From: Desulfopila sp. IMCC35008
GTDB lineage: Bacteria > Desulfobacterota > Desulfobulbia > Desulfobulbales > Desulfocapsaceae
Length of the DNA: 64,000 nt
Direction of reading: 5' to 3'
Assembly: GCF_010646885.2 (NCBI RefSeq)
Contig: NZ_CP050700.1
Coordinates: forward strand, 842,001 to 906,000
The notes below the pieces were generated by a model. The model did not search any database. It was not told where the DNA came from and saw only the letters and a list, made by a program, of their open reading frames with translations. Below are positions 19,430 through 27,514 of this stretch, in pieces (the stretch's first letter is position 1; each line of letters starts with the position of its first letter). The translations under genes were made by a program, and so were the position numbers.

Positions 19430-19725
19430 TTTTCCTTCTCCGATAAGAGACTACTATGTTGATTTATTGGTGTATTACAAATTTTATTCAAAAGTTGGGT
19501 ACAGTCTTCAACACTTGGTGTTGAGCTTTTACATATCCAGAAGTTCCCTTCGATCTCAAGTGCCGGGACCCGGTTGTACATATTGGCCCTGAAAAGTGAA
19601 GGGGGTTCTGAGTTACTTGTTATTGTTCCCTTCAAACCTAAATTTCTAAGCGCTACATGCAGGTTTTTGTCGATCTGGGCAATACGTTCAGGGTAGAGAT
19701 CCCAGATCACAATGTTTAGCTGCAT
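19426..19725 (-). CDS. Small thioredoxin-fold-like protein without CxxC
   Basis: A 99-residue protein. The N-terminal half (MQLNIVIWDLYPERIAQIDKN) and the block RVPALEIEGNFWICKS resemble small thioredoxin or glutaredoxin-like proteins, where a cis-Pro precedes a strand. The usual N-terminal CxxC is missing. Two Cys occur late (ICKS and VEDCTQ). It overlaps the end of the thioredoxin reductase gene (ATG at 19725 against its stop at 19716) and overlaps the start of the sulfatase-like gene, so the three are tightly coupled. Its function is unknown. It may be a redox partner or scaffold. Confidence 0.55.
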   Translation of the reverse strand: MQLNIVIWDLYPERIAQIDKNLHVALRNLGLKGTITSNSEPPSLFRANMYNRVPALEIEGNFWICKSSTPSVEDCTQLLNKICNTPINQHSSLLSEKEK

Positions 19726-20627
19726 AAGTATCTGTGAGCCTCAAGGGCGGCGATGGTTCCATCAGACATTGCCGTGGTAAGCTGCCTGTATCTTTTACTG
19801 ATTATGTCTCCTGCCGCAAAAACACCGGGGATAGGGGTGTTCATATCCTCTGTTACCATGATATAACCGTACTTATCCGTTTTTATCTGTTCACTGAGGG
19901 AATCGGTTGCCGGTTTCTGGCCTATGAAAACAAACATGCCATCGGTCTTGATCTGTTCTTTTTCCCCTGATTCAACATTTTCAAGATCAACAAGGGCTGA
20001 ACTCCCCTGAGGTTCAATAGCCGTAAGCTTTGTGCCGGTCATAATTGTGAACTTGCCGGTATCAAGCGCCTTCTGCTGGGTGGTCTCAGCGGCGGGGCAG
20101 TTTTCCATCGCCTCTACGATGGTGATACTCTTTACTCCGAGACCCTCAAGATAGAGACTCTCATCAAAGGCGCTGTTGCCGCCGCCCACTACCACAACGT
20201 CCTTGTCCTTGTAAAAGTTACCGTCACAAAGCGAGCAGTAGTGGATATGTTCATCCCAGTCTGTATCTACCGGCAGCATGATTGGTTTCCTGCCCATGGC
20301 AAGCACCACCGCACGAGCAAAAAAATCCCCTTCATCGGTGGAAATCTTTTTCAACTCACCTTCAAGCTCAAGTCCCTCTATCTCAACAACTTCTATGAGA
20401 TTGGCACCCAGGGCGAGCATCTGATCCTTTACGCTGTCCATCAGATCCATGCCGCCTATGGATTGGTGGGAGGGAAAGTTTTCCACCGTATGGGTCCAGT
20501 TGGCCAGGCCCCCGCACACCTCCTGCTCAATAACGAGGGTGCTCAGATTGCTTCTGGCGCCGTAGATTGCCGCGGTCATACCGGCAATTCCGCCGCCGAT
20601 AACAACCAGATCATATTGACTTTTCAT
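19716..20627 (-). CDS. trxB: Thioredoxin reductase-like FAD/NADPH disulfide oxidoreductase
   Basis: A 303-residue flavoprotein. The FAD site GGGIAGMTAA is at residues 11-20, the redox pair Cys131-Ser-Leu-Cys134 in HYCSLCDGNF, the NADPH site VVVGGGNSAFDES near 145, and the C-terminal FAD block PGVFAAGD. The layout matches bacterial TrxB (about 310-320 residues), although the active pair is CSLC rather than the common CATC or CAVC. It reduces a thioredoxin with NADPH, most likely the one encoded 9 bases upstream. A second, housekeeping trxB probably exists elsewhere in the genome. Confidence 0.88.
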   Translation of the reverse strand: MKSQYDLVVIGGGIAGMTAAIYGARSNLSTLVIEQEVCGGLANWTHTVENFPSHQSIGGMDLMDSVKDQMLALGANLIEVVEIEGLELEGELKKISTDEGDFFARAVVLAMGRKPIMLPVDTDWDEHIHYCSLCDGNFYKDKDVVVVGGGNSAFDESLYLEGLGVKSITIVEAMENCPAAETTQQKALDTGKFTIMTGTKLTAIEPQGSSALVDLENVESGEKEQIKTDGMFVFIGQKPATDSLSEQIKTDKYGYIMVTEDMNTPIPGVFAAGDIISKRYRQLTTAMSDGTIAALEAHRYLCS

Positions 20628-20636
20628 GGCGGGACC

Positions 20637-20951
20637 TCACGCACTTAAGTAAAGTTCTGCAAGCTCAATAGGTTTCATAATCCCCGCCTTTCGTGCAGCA
20701 ACATCACCTTTTTTATACACAAGGATCGACGGCACCCGGCTCACCTCCAGCTCTTTTACTATCACGTCGTTCTCCTCGGAGTTGATGCAGGCCATTGCAA
20801 TGTCCGGGTGGCTTGCCTTGCACTTGTCCATCACCTTCAGCAGCACCTTGCAGTTAGGACATTTGCTTTTATGAAAAACAACAAGGCAGTCGTTTGCCTG
20901 CACGTGGTCCCTGTAATTATCTTCCTGTAGGGTAATGATCTGACTATCCAT
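20637..20951 (-). CDS. Thioredoxin with CPNC active site
   Basis: A 104-residue thioredoxin-fold protein. The active-site pair is Cys31-Pro-Asn-Cys34 (KSKCPNCKVL) in place of the classical WCGPC. The cis-Pro block is SRVPSILVYKKGD. The changed CxxC suggests a dedicated partner rather than a general reductant. The gene lies between gntR (upstream) and the trxB-like gene (downstream). In amino-acid reductase systems a dedicated Trx/TrxR pair feeds electrons to a reductase. No such reductase gene is seen here. Confidence 0.85.
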   Translation of the reverse strand: MDSQIITLQEDNYRDHVQANDCLVVFHKSKCPNCKVLLKVMDKCKASHPDIAMACINSEENDVIVKELEVSRVPSILVYKKGDVAARKAGIMKPIELAELYLSA

Positions 20952-20973
20952 AATTTACTCTCTCCTGTGTCTG

Positions 20974-22122
20974 TTACTCGATGGATTTTGCGTACATGTC
21001 AAAGAGACGCAGGACAAAATCCACCGGTTTAGTTATGTCTTCTTTTAACCAGTATTTTGCCTCGTCAGGATTGTTGTCTGATAAGGCCTGGACGATTTTT
21101 CTATGATGATCAATACCAGCTGTCGGTTTGGGAACAAGGGATTGCCGAAAGAGAATCTGGTAGTAAGGACTGCTTAAATCCCAGAGCTGATTTATCATGG
21201 TCAGCATCATTGTAGAGCCGGCATCCTGATAGGCAAGCATGTGAAATACTCTGTTTGCATCAAAGAGCTTGACTGGATCATTTTCCTGGTCAACCTGCTC
21301 GTAATAACGTTGTGCCTCTTCCAGGTCTCTCAAGGTCTCTTTTGTACGTCTTGTGGCTGCTAGGGAAATTGCTTCACATTCGAGCAATACCCTCATGTGG
21401 AGAATCTCTTTGAATTTGGATCTGGAGAGTTGAGAGGCAAGCCAGCCACGATTTTCATGGTGCGTAACAAACCCCTTTGCCTCAAGGCGGCTTAAGGCCT
21501 CTCGAACCGGGGTAGTGCTCACCTGCATCTGCTCGGCGATTTTATTTGGTGAGAGCCTCTGACCCGGTGGCACCGAGCCGGAAATGATGTTGGCAATAAG
21601 CTTCTTGTAGACGATCTGGTTAATAGATTCCTGTTCAACGGAGTCAAAAGAAGCCGGATTGCTATCTGCATTACCACCGCTTGTGTTGCCAGGCAGTGCT
21701 ATGGGGCCGAGTTTTTGGCGTAGGTCAGATAAGCCTTTATATTTTTCAAGGTCTGTTTTTTGAAGCCAGGTGCGTATCAGCCGGGATACGCTTGTTGTGG
21801 TAAGCTGCTTGTCGCCCTTTCTCGATTTGAACAGGAAGTCTTCCTGATCAAGGTCGCCATGCATCAGGAGCTGATTGAAACTGTTCTTTATGGCCGGGGT
21901 GATAGTCGGTCCTTCACCTTTCTCTGTTAAAGAAAGACTTTTATTTTCCTCACAGGAGAAAAGATCTTTCACCCGGATTTCCAGAATCGCTTTTGTTGTG
22001 CAGTTTTTCTGTAGCAACAATTCAAGAAGAAGAAGATCACGGGGTCTGCTGGTAAGGAAAGAGCGGAGCTGCTCCAGGTCTTTTCTGTGCTCCTCGGTGA
22101 TGATATTCTGTGCTGTGTCCAA
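20974..22122 (-). CDS. GntR/FadR-type regulator with an N-terminal recombinase-like domain
   Basis: The product has 382 residues. The start is TTG at 22122, supported by AAGGAG 7 bases upstream and by the promoter position. Residues about 1-150 resemble a tyrosine-recombinase catalytic fold (RDLLLLELLLQ, then DFLFKSRKGDKQLTTTSVS and a SDLRQKLG tail), but the catalytic Arg of GLRxxE is missing. Residues about 165-235 are a GntR winged helix (LSPNKIAEQMQVSTTPVREAL). Residues 240-375 are an all-helical FCD ligand-binding domain. FadR-family proteins bind a small acid and usually repress catabolic operons. Here the divergent hydroxyproline/transport operon is the natural target, along with its own operon. 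Confidence 0.85.
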   Translation of the reverse strand: MDTAQNIITEEHRKDLEQLRSFLTSRPRDLLLLELLLQKNCTTKAILEIRVKDLFSCEENKSLSLTEKGEGPTITPAIKNSFNQLLMHGDLDQEDFLFKSRKGDKQLTTTSVSRLIRTWLQKTDLEKYKGLSDLRQKLGPIALPGNTSGGNADSNPASFDSVEQESINQIVYKKLIANIISGSVPPGQRLSPNKIAEQMQVSTTPVREALSRLEAKGFVTHHENRGWLASQLSRSKFKEILHMRVLLECEAISLAATRRTKETLRDLEEAQRYYEQVDQENDPVKLFDANRVFHMLAYQDAGSTMMLTMINQLWDLSSPYYQILFRQSLVPKPTAGIDHHRKIVQALSDNNPDEAKYWLKEDITKPVDFVLRLFDMYAKSIE

Positions 22123-22153
22123 TCTTGTTCTCCTTTTCTATAGGTCTGTTTTG

Positions 22154-22182
22154 ACAATACTTAACGTGACATTGAATGTCAA
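22154..22182 (-). promoter_or_regulatory. gntR-operon promoter overlapped by a palindromic operator
   Basis: On the minus strand TTGACA (22177-22182) and TATTGT (22154-22159) are 17 bases apart, a strong sigma70 arrangement. The perfect 15-base palindrome TGACATTGAATGTCA (22167-22181) covers the -35 box and half the spacer. It is well placed for autorepression by the GntR protein. The operator assignment is an inference. Confidence 0.6.
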
Positions 22183-22270
22183 CTGATTAACTCGTGAAAA
22201 TCATGTCGAACCGGCATGTGGCGCACAATATCTTGAATATATTAATAAATAAAAAAATGACAAGACAGTA

Positions 22271-22299
22271 TTGACAGTGCATAATATATCATGTAGCCT
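22271..22299 (+). promoter_or_regulatory. Candidate promoter of the tctBAC/hydroxyproline operon
   Basis: TTGACA at 22271-22276 is followed after 17 bases by TAGCCT at 22294-22299, a weak -10. It lies about 45 bases before the tctB start. TGACA/TGTCA half-sites, the core of the nearby palindrome, also occur at about 22258 and 22315, suggesting the same regulator. Confidence 0.4.
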
Positions 22300-22342
22300 A
22301 AAGTTGTCATTCAGGCAGGAGTTCATTCGAAAAGGAGACCTT

Positions 22343-22807
22343 ATGCAGAATTTCTTCAACAGAAACAGGATCACTGCACTCGTATTTATGCTGATTGGTT
22401 TTGTTTTTCTTTATTCAGCGCTGACTTTTGAGCCTGGATTTCAGGATGACTCACTTGTGATGACGCCTATGGCGTATCCCACCTGGTTGATTTACGGTTG
22501 GTTGCTTGTGTCGCTTGTCTACTTTATCACAGGAAAGGAGTCTCTCACCCTGATTGATATTTCAAAATCAAGACAAGCACTCTCTGTGGTAGCCCTATTG
22601 ATCGGCACCTATTTCTTCCTCTTTCCTGTGCTCGGCCTACCACTTTCCAGCTTTCTTTTTCTCATGGCATTTTTCATCTATGAAGGCATGCGGAATTTCA
22701 AGGTCATCGTTCCAATTGCCCTGCTGATATCGTTTCTGTTCTGGTTTGTATTTGAGAAGTTGCTGAATATTTCCATGCCGAGAGGCATCCTGGATCTTTT
22801 AGGATAA
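22343..22807 (+). CDS. tctB: Tripartite tricarboxylate transporter, small membrane subunit TctB
   Basis: The ATG at 22343 has an AAAGGAG site 6 bases upstream. A longer frame from 22271 is not needed. The product has 154 residues and four hydrophobic segments, starting with ITALVFMLIGFVFLYSALTF, as in TctB proteins (about 150 residues). It is the first gene of the plus-strand operon, 10 bases before tctA. TctB partners TctA in the inner membrane of TTT transporters, which take up carboxylates using an ion gradient. Given the downstream enzymes, hydroxyproline or a related acid is the likely cargo. Confidence 0.82.
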   Translation: MQNFFNRNRITALVFMLIGFVFLYSALTFEPGFQDDSLVMTPMAYPTWLIYGWLLVSLVYFITGKESLTLIDISKSRQALSVVALLIGTYFFLFPVLGLPLSSFLFLMAFFIYEGMRNFKVIVPIALLISFLFWFVFEKLLNISMPRGILDLLG

Positions 22808-22817
22808 GGGGAAGAGT

Positions 22818-24323
22818 ATGTTGAGTGATATAGTTGCATCGCTATCTATGAGTTTTACCCCGGAGGTTGTCTTTGTCCTCTTTGTCGGGGTTGTGTTCGG
22901 ATGTATTATCGGGGCAATGCCTGGCCTTGGCACTTGTGTAGCCATTGTTGTGTGCCTTCCTTTCACCCTCCAGCTTGAGCCAATATCAGCCATTGCATTG
23001 CTCATGGGTGTTTACGGCTCATCAATATATGGCGGTTCGATTTCCGCAGTGCTGATAAATACGCCGGGAACCCCTCAGTCCGCCGCTACCGGTATGGACG
23101 GTTACCCCATGGCAAGAAAGGGGCAGGCAGCCCAGGCACTGGGTTGGGTGACATCAGCCTCCATTGTGGGCGGACTGCTCTCCTGTCTGGCACTTATGCT
23201 GGCTGCACCACAGCTCGCGGCCCTCTCCCTTAAATACGGTGGTCCCCTTGAAATCACCGGCCTGATCTGTATGGGGCTTGCCTGTATCAGCTCTTTATCT
23301 GAGGGGAACCAGGTAAAGGGAATCCTGATGGGAATTGGTGGACTTCTTTTGGCCACAATCGGTAATGATCCGGTGAGCGGTGAGATGAGATTTCTTTTCG
23401 GCAGTGAAAATCTTGCCGGAGGAATTGCCCTTATGCCGGTTGTTGTCGGAATATTCCCCTTAGCAGAGGTGTTCGTACGCATCCACGAACTTCGCGCTGA
23501 AAAAATCAAGACTCCTGTAAGCTGTAAAAAGATTATTTTTCCAAAGCTTAAAGAGTGGAAAACCAGGACTGCAAATCTGTTCAGGTCTTCGGCCATCGGT
23601 ATCGGTCTTGGCATCCTTCCCGGTGTAGGTGCAACAGCGTCAACCTTTGTCAGCTATACAACCGCTAAAAAACTCTCCCCCCGGGGTGACAATTTCGGTA
23701 AAGGCGAGCCGGACGGGCTGATAGCAGCTGAAGCATCCAACAACGCCATTACAGGTGGTGCACTTATACCGACTCTAGCCCTAGGTATACCCGGAGAACC
23801 CGCTACGGCCCTGATGCTTGCCTCTATGACATTACACGGCATTGTACCGGGTGTTAGACTCATGGTAGATAATCCAAAAGTGGTCTACTCCTGCTTTATA
23901 CTACTCATTATTGCCAATCTACTCATAATTCCGGCCTCGCTCATTGTGATCAGAGCCTTTGGTAAGATCATTAATTTTCCACCTCCGGTACTGCTCGGCC
24001 TGATAGTCGTCTGTTCCCTGGTGGGTGTTTATATTCCAAGCGGCGTATTTTTTGATGTTCCTGTGGCTCTTGCTATCGGTCTGCTGGCCTTTGCTATGCG
24101 CCTCTATGAGTTTCCTATTACTCCCTTACTTATAGGTTATGTTCTTGGTCCCCAGCTAGAATTCAACATGAGCCAGGCGGCAATTTACAAGGGGGATATG
24201 TCATTACCTGCTTACTTAGGCTCTTCACCACTGGCCATCGTACTCTTTACAGTCGCTGCACTGTTCCTGCTCATGCCGATCTTGAAGTCAACTTTACTTG
24301 CTGCCAGAAAATCGAGCAGCTGA
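22818..24323 (+). CDS. tctA: Tripartite tricarboxylate transporter, large membrane subunit TctA
   Basis: A 501-residue, highly hydrophobic protein with about twelve membrane segments. It carries the TctA signatures GAMPGLGTCVAIVVCLPFT and GILPGVGATASTFVSY, two related Gly/Pro loops from the internal repeat. A block near residue 75 (YGSSIYGGSISAVLINTPGTP) is also typical. It has a good AAGGGG ribosome site. It forms the transport channel with TctB and receives substrate from the periplasmic TctC encoded 26 bases downstream. Confidence 0.92.
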   Translation: MLSDIVASLSMSFTPEVVFVLFVGVVFGCIIGAMPGLGTCVAIVVCLPFTLQLEPISAIALLMGVYGSSIYGGSISAVLINTPGTPQSAATGMDGYPMARKGQAAQALGWVTSASIVGGLLSCLALMLAAPQLAALSLKYGGPLEITGLICMGLACISSLSEGNQVKGILMGIGGLLLATIGNDPVSGEMRFLFGSENLAGGIALMPVVVGIFPLAEVFVRIHELRAEKIKTPVSCKKIIFPKLKEWKTRTANLFRSSAIGIGLGILPGVGATASTFVSYTTAKKLSPRGDNFGKGEPDGLIAAEASNNAITGGALIPTLALGIPGEPATALMLASMTLHGIVPGVRLMVDNPKVVYSCFILLIIANLLIIPASLIVIRAFGKIINFPPPVLLGLIVVCSLVGVYIPSGVFFDVPVALAIGLLAFAMRLYEFPITPLLIGYVLGPQLEFNMSQAAIYKGDMSLPAYLGSSPLAIVLFTVAALFLLMPILKSTLLAARKSSS

Positions 24324-24349
24324 TAATTCAACCGTACAGGAGATGAAAA

Positions 24350-25291
24350 ATGAAAAAACTTATTTTAACCACACTGGTACTGCTATTTGCCGCCAGCAGT
24401 TCTCTCGCTGCTGACTTTCCAAGCAGAACCCTGACCTTTGTAATTCCTTTTGGTGCTGGTGGTGAGACCGATATCGTAGCCAGGGTACTTGCCAAAGAGA
24501 TGGAAAAAGAGCTGGGCGTAACCGTTGCACCAAAGAACATAGTTGGGGCCTCGGGGATGAATGGTGTTAAAGCTGTAGTGTCCGCCAAACCGGACGGGTA
24601 TACTCTTGGAGTAATCCCCAGTGCACCGCTGGTAATGCACCCGCATATGAGAAAACTGCCTTACAATCCGATGGAAGACCTGAAGTTTGTCGGAAGGGCA
24701 AGCTATGACCCTTACCTGGTGCTGGTACGCAAAGATGCTAAGTGGAATACTCTGGACGAGATGGTTTCCGATATGAAAGAGAACCCGGGTAAATTCCACT
24801 GGGCCTCCGCCGGTGCAGGAAGTGTTCCGTATTTCGCCGGTAAGGATCTCTTTAAAAGCTTTGAGCTGGATGTAAAACACGTTCCTTTTAAGGGCGACGC
24901 AGGGGCTCTCCAGGCCATAGCAGCAGACAGGGTTGCAGTTTACACCACCACCGCCGGAGTATTGGCTAAGCATGATGTTAAGGCGTTGGCGATTCTTGCT
25001 CCGGAAGCATCTTCAAAGTTTCCTGAAATTACTCCTGTAACAAAATCCGGAAAAGAGGTGTTCTACAGCCAGTTTGTAACTCTCGTAGCTCCAAGTGATC
25101 TGCCGGAAGACATTATGGCAACACTGTCCGAAGCTCTTGCAAAGGTAACCTCCTCAGAAGGTTTTGTAGGTGACATGGAGAAGCTCGGAATGACTCCTGC
25201 CTACCTGGATACCGTAGCAACAAATGAGTTCATCGCCGGTGAATTTGAAAGAAATGCTAAAAACATCCAGGCATTGATGGAAAAGAAATAG
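24350..25291 (+). CDS. tctC: Tripartite tricarboxylate transporter, periplasmic binding protein TctC (Bug family)
   Basis: A 313-residue secreted protein with signal peptide MKKLILTTLVLLFAASSSLA, cleaved before ADFPSRTL. The mature start FPSRTLTFVIPFGAGGETD is the Bug-family signature, which forms the carboxylate-binding loops. PDGYTLGVIPSAPLVMHP is the second typical block. The protein captures a carboxylate or amino acid in the periplasm and hands it to TctAB. A strong hairpin terminator follows at 25311-25361, before the catabolic genes. Confidence 0.9.
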   Translation: MKKLILTTLVLLFAASSSLAADFPSRTLTFVIPFGAGGETDIVARVLAKEMEKELGVTVAPKNIVGASGMNGVKAVVSAKPDGYTLGVIPSAPLVMHPHMRKLPYNPMEDLKFVGRASYDPYLVLVRKDAKWNTLDEMVSDMKENPGKFHWASAGAGSVPYFAGKDLFKSFELDVKHVPFKGDAGALQAIAADRVAVYTTTAGVLAKHDVKALAILAPEASSKFPEITPVTKSGKEVFYSQFVTLVAPSDLPEDIMATLSEALAKVTSSEGFVGDMEKLGMTPAYLDTVATNEFIAGEFERNAKNIQALMEKK

Positions 25292-25310
25292 GCTCTCGTC
25301 AATTCTGCAA

Positions 25311-25361
25311 GGGAGTATGTTGTAAAGCAATGACTTTACAACTACTCCCTATTTTGTTTTC
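25311..25361 (+). terminator. Strong hairpin terminator between transporter and catabolic genes
   Basis: GGGAGTA plus TTGTAAAG pair with CTTTACAA plus TACTCCC around a 6-base loop, with only small bulges. A T-rich tail (TATTTTGTTTTC) follows. It should stop or reduce read-through from tctC, so the downstream pair may be expressed less or from its own promoter. Confidence 0.7.
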
Positions 25362-25460
25362 TAGGGAATTTATTAAGGTCTGCGGATTTATCCCTGACAA
25401 ACAGGGTTCATTTGCTTTTATCATAACCTAATGATCAAACAGTATTTAAGGTAACTTCTG

Positions 25461-26516
25461 ATGAGTAACATTGAGAAACAGCTCCAGCATATCGAACAAT
25501 GGAGTCCTCCCGAGGATTGGATGAATATTTCAGTCTTTGATGCCCACACTGGCGGAGAACCCCTCAGGATAGTCTTGAGTGGCTTGCCTGAAATCATGGG
25601 TAAGACAGTGCTTGAGCGAAGGCAGTATATGAAGGACAATTACGATCATCTCAGAACTGCCCTGATGTTTGAGCCAAGGGGGCACGCTGATCAATACGGA
25701 GCCGTCATAATGCCTCCCTGTACCGAAGGGACGGATTTTTCTGTACTGTTTATTCATAATGAAGGTTACAGCACCATGTGCGGCCACGCTATTATAGCGA
25801 TGACCACCGTGATGCTTGAGACCGGCGCTGTTGAAATGCAGTACCCGGAAACCGTATTAAAAATTGAGGTGCCCTCCGGCATAATTACCTCTTACGCAGA
25901 GTGCAGGGACGGCAAGGTGATCAATGTCAGGTTTCACAACGTCCCGTCATTTGCCTCTATGCTCGACCAGAAAGTCAAGGTTCCCGGCTTAGGAGAGATT
26001 AGTTTTGACTTAGGCTTTGGTGGAGCATTTTACGCCTATGTTGATGCGGAATCCTGCGGTGTGAAAATGATTCCGGACGATTACAGAAACCTTATCGAGG
26101 TGGGCGGTGCGGTCAAAAAGGCGGTGATGGACAACTTTCCTGTCGTCCACCCCTATGAGAATGATCTCTCCTTTCTCTACGGTACCATCTTCACCGGTCC
26201 GGCTATCACCCCTGGTATCGATAGCAGAAACGTTTGTATTTTTGCTGAAGGTGAGGTGGACAGATCATCCACAGGCTCCGGTGTTGCCGGTAGAGTGGCT
26301 ATCCACCATGCCAAGGGTGACATAAGAGTCGGTCAGAAAATGACCATTGAATCGATTCTTGGCTCTGTCTTAACTGGCAGTGTTGTAGAGGAAACGACCT
26401 TTGGTTCCCACAATGCAGTTATCCCGCAGGTTGAAGGCAGAGCCTGGATGAATGGCAAGGCCCAGTTTTTTATTGACCCGGATGACCCGTTAAAAAATGG
26501 CTTTATACTTCGTTAG
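25461..26516 (+). CDS. Trans-3-hydroxy-L-proline dehydratase (proline racemase family)
   Basis: A 351-residue member of the proline racemase family. The first catalytic site keeps Cys107 (MCGHAI). The second reads DRSSTGSG, with Thr271 in place of Cys. In this family Cys/Cys pairs mark racemases and epimerases, while Cys/Thr marks trans-3-hydroxy-L-proline dehydratase, which makes pyrroline-2-carboxylate. The next gene, 8 bases downstream, encodes the enzyme class that reduces this product to proline, which supports the assignment. The start ATG has an AAGGT site. Confidence 0.85.
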   Translation: MSNIEKQLQHIEQWSPPEDWMNISVFDAHTGGEPLRIVLSGLPEIMGKTVLERRQYMKDNYDHLRTALMFEPRGHADQYGAVIMPPCTEGTDFSVLFIHNEGYSTMCGHAIIAMTTVMLETGAVEMQYPETVLKIEVPSGIITSYAECRDGKVINVRFHNVPSFASMLDQKVKVPGLGEISFDLGFGGAFYAYVDAESCGVKMIPDDYRNLIEVGGAVKKAVMDNFPVVHPYENDLSFLYGTIFTGPAITPGIDSRNVCIFAEGEVDRSSTGSGVAGRVAIHHAKGDIRVGQKMTIESILGSVLTGSVVEETTFGSHNAVIPQVEGRAWMNGKAQFFIDPDDPLKNGFILR

Positions 26517-26524
26517 GGGAAATT

Positions 26525-27514
26525 ATGAATGAAAACAGGATAAAGGCTCTTTCGGGTAAGGACCTGAGAAATATACTGAAGATGGAAGACTGTATTGACA
26601 GCATGGGTAATGCCTTTGCCGCACTTTACCGCAGAGAAGTTGATGTCCCGCTCAGAACTGCCATCGATATGGAACCAGACAACGGCGGCGCTCTTTTTAT
26701 GCCGGTATACTCTTCATCCATATCCAGGGTCGGGGTAAAGACTGTAATTATCAATAGAGATAATCCTGCGAGAGGGTTGCCGTTTATTCATGCCATGGTC
26801 CAGATCTTTGACTCCTCTACAGGAGCACCTGTAGCCTTGATGGATGGAGAAGTTATAACAGCCATGCGAACAGGAGCCGTTTCCGGTCTTGCAACGAAGC
26901 TATTGGCCAAAGACAATGCGAAGATTGCTGCGATAATCGGGACAGGCGCTCAGGGCGAAACCCAATTGGAAGGGGTATGCTGTGTCAGGGATATAACTAC
27001 TGCCTATGTGTTTGATTTAGATATTGCAAGAGCAGAGGATTTTGCAGCCAGGATGTCCAAGCACCTTGGAATAAAAGTAGTTGTTGCACAATCCTCGGAG
27101 CAACTGACAGAGGCCGATATAATTTGCACCTCCACATCTTCCACAAAACCTGTTTTTGATGACGTGTACATTAAACGAGGAACACATATAAACGGTGTTG
27201 GTTCGTATCGTCCTGATATGGCAGAAATACCAGCCCAGACACTACAGAGGGCAAAAGTTGTTGTTGATCAGAGACAAGGGTGTCTTGCTGAAGCCGGCGA
27301 CCTTGTACAGCCTATCAAAGAGGGTATTTTTTCAGATGAAATTATTCACGGTGATTTGGGTGAAGTTGTAACCGGCAATATTGTCGCTAGAGAAGATGAT
27401 GAGGAAGTCACTGTTTTTAAATCTGTTGGTATAGCAGTGCAGGACTTAGTCACTGCGGATCTTGCACTTAAATTAGCTGAAAGTATGGGGGGCGGGCAAG
27501 AAATTATTCTTTAG
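26525..27514 (+). CDS. Ornithine cyclodeaminase/mu-crystallin family reductase, probable pyrroline-2-carboxylate reductase
   Basis: A 329-residue protein with an N-terminal substrate domain and a Rossmann NAD(P) domain (IAAIIGTGAQGETQLEG near residue 140). Typical blocks are VALMDGEVITAMRTGAVSGL, containing the substrate Arg and Lys neighbourhood, and HINGVGSYRPDMAEIP. Members include ornithine cyclodeaminase, alanine dehydrogenase and ketimine reductases such as LhpI. The tight linkage to a trans-3-hydroxyproline dehydratase favours reduction of pyrroline-2-carboxylate to L-proline. Confidence 0.82.
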   Translation: MNENRIKALSGKDLRNILKMEDCIDSMGNAFAALYRREVDVPLRTAIDMEPDNGGALFMPVYSSSISRVGVKTVIINRDNPARGLPFIHAMVQIFDSSTGAPVALMDGEVITAMRTGAVSGLATKLLAKDNAKIAAIIGTGAQGETQLEGVCCVRDITTAYVFDLDIARAEDFAARMSKHLGIKVVVAQSSEQLTEADIICTSTSSTKPVFDDVYIKRGTHINGVGSYRPDMAEIPAQTLQRAKVVVDQRQGCLAEAGDLVQPIKEGIFSDEIIHGDLGEVVTGNIVAREDDEEVTVFKSVGIAVQDLVTADLALKLAESMGGGQEIIL

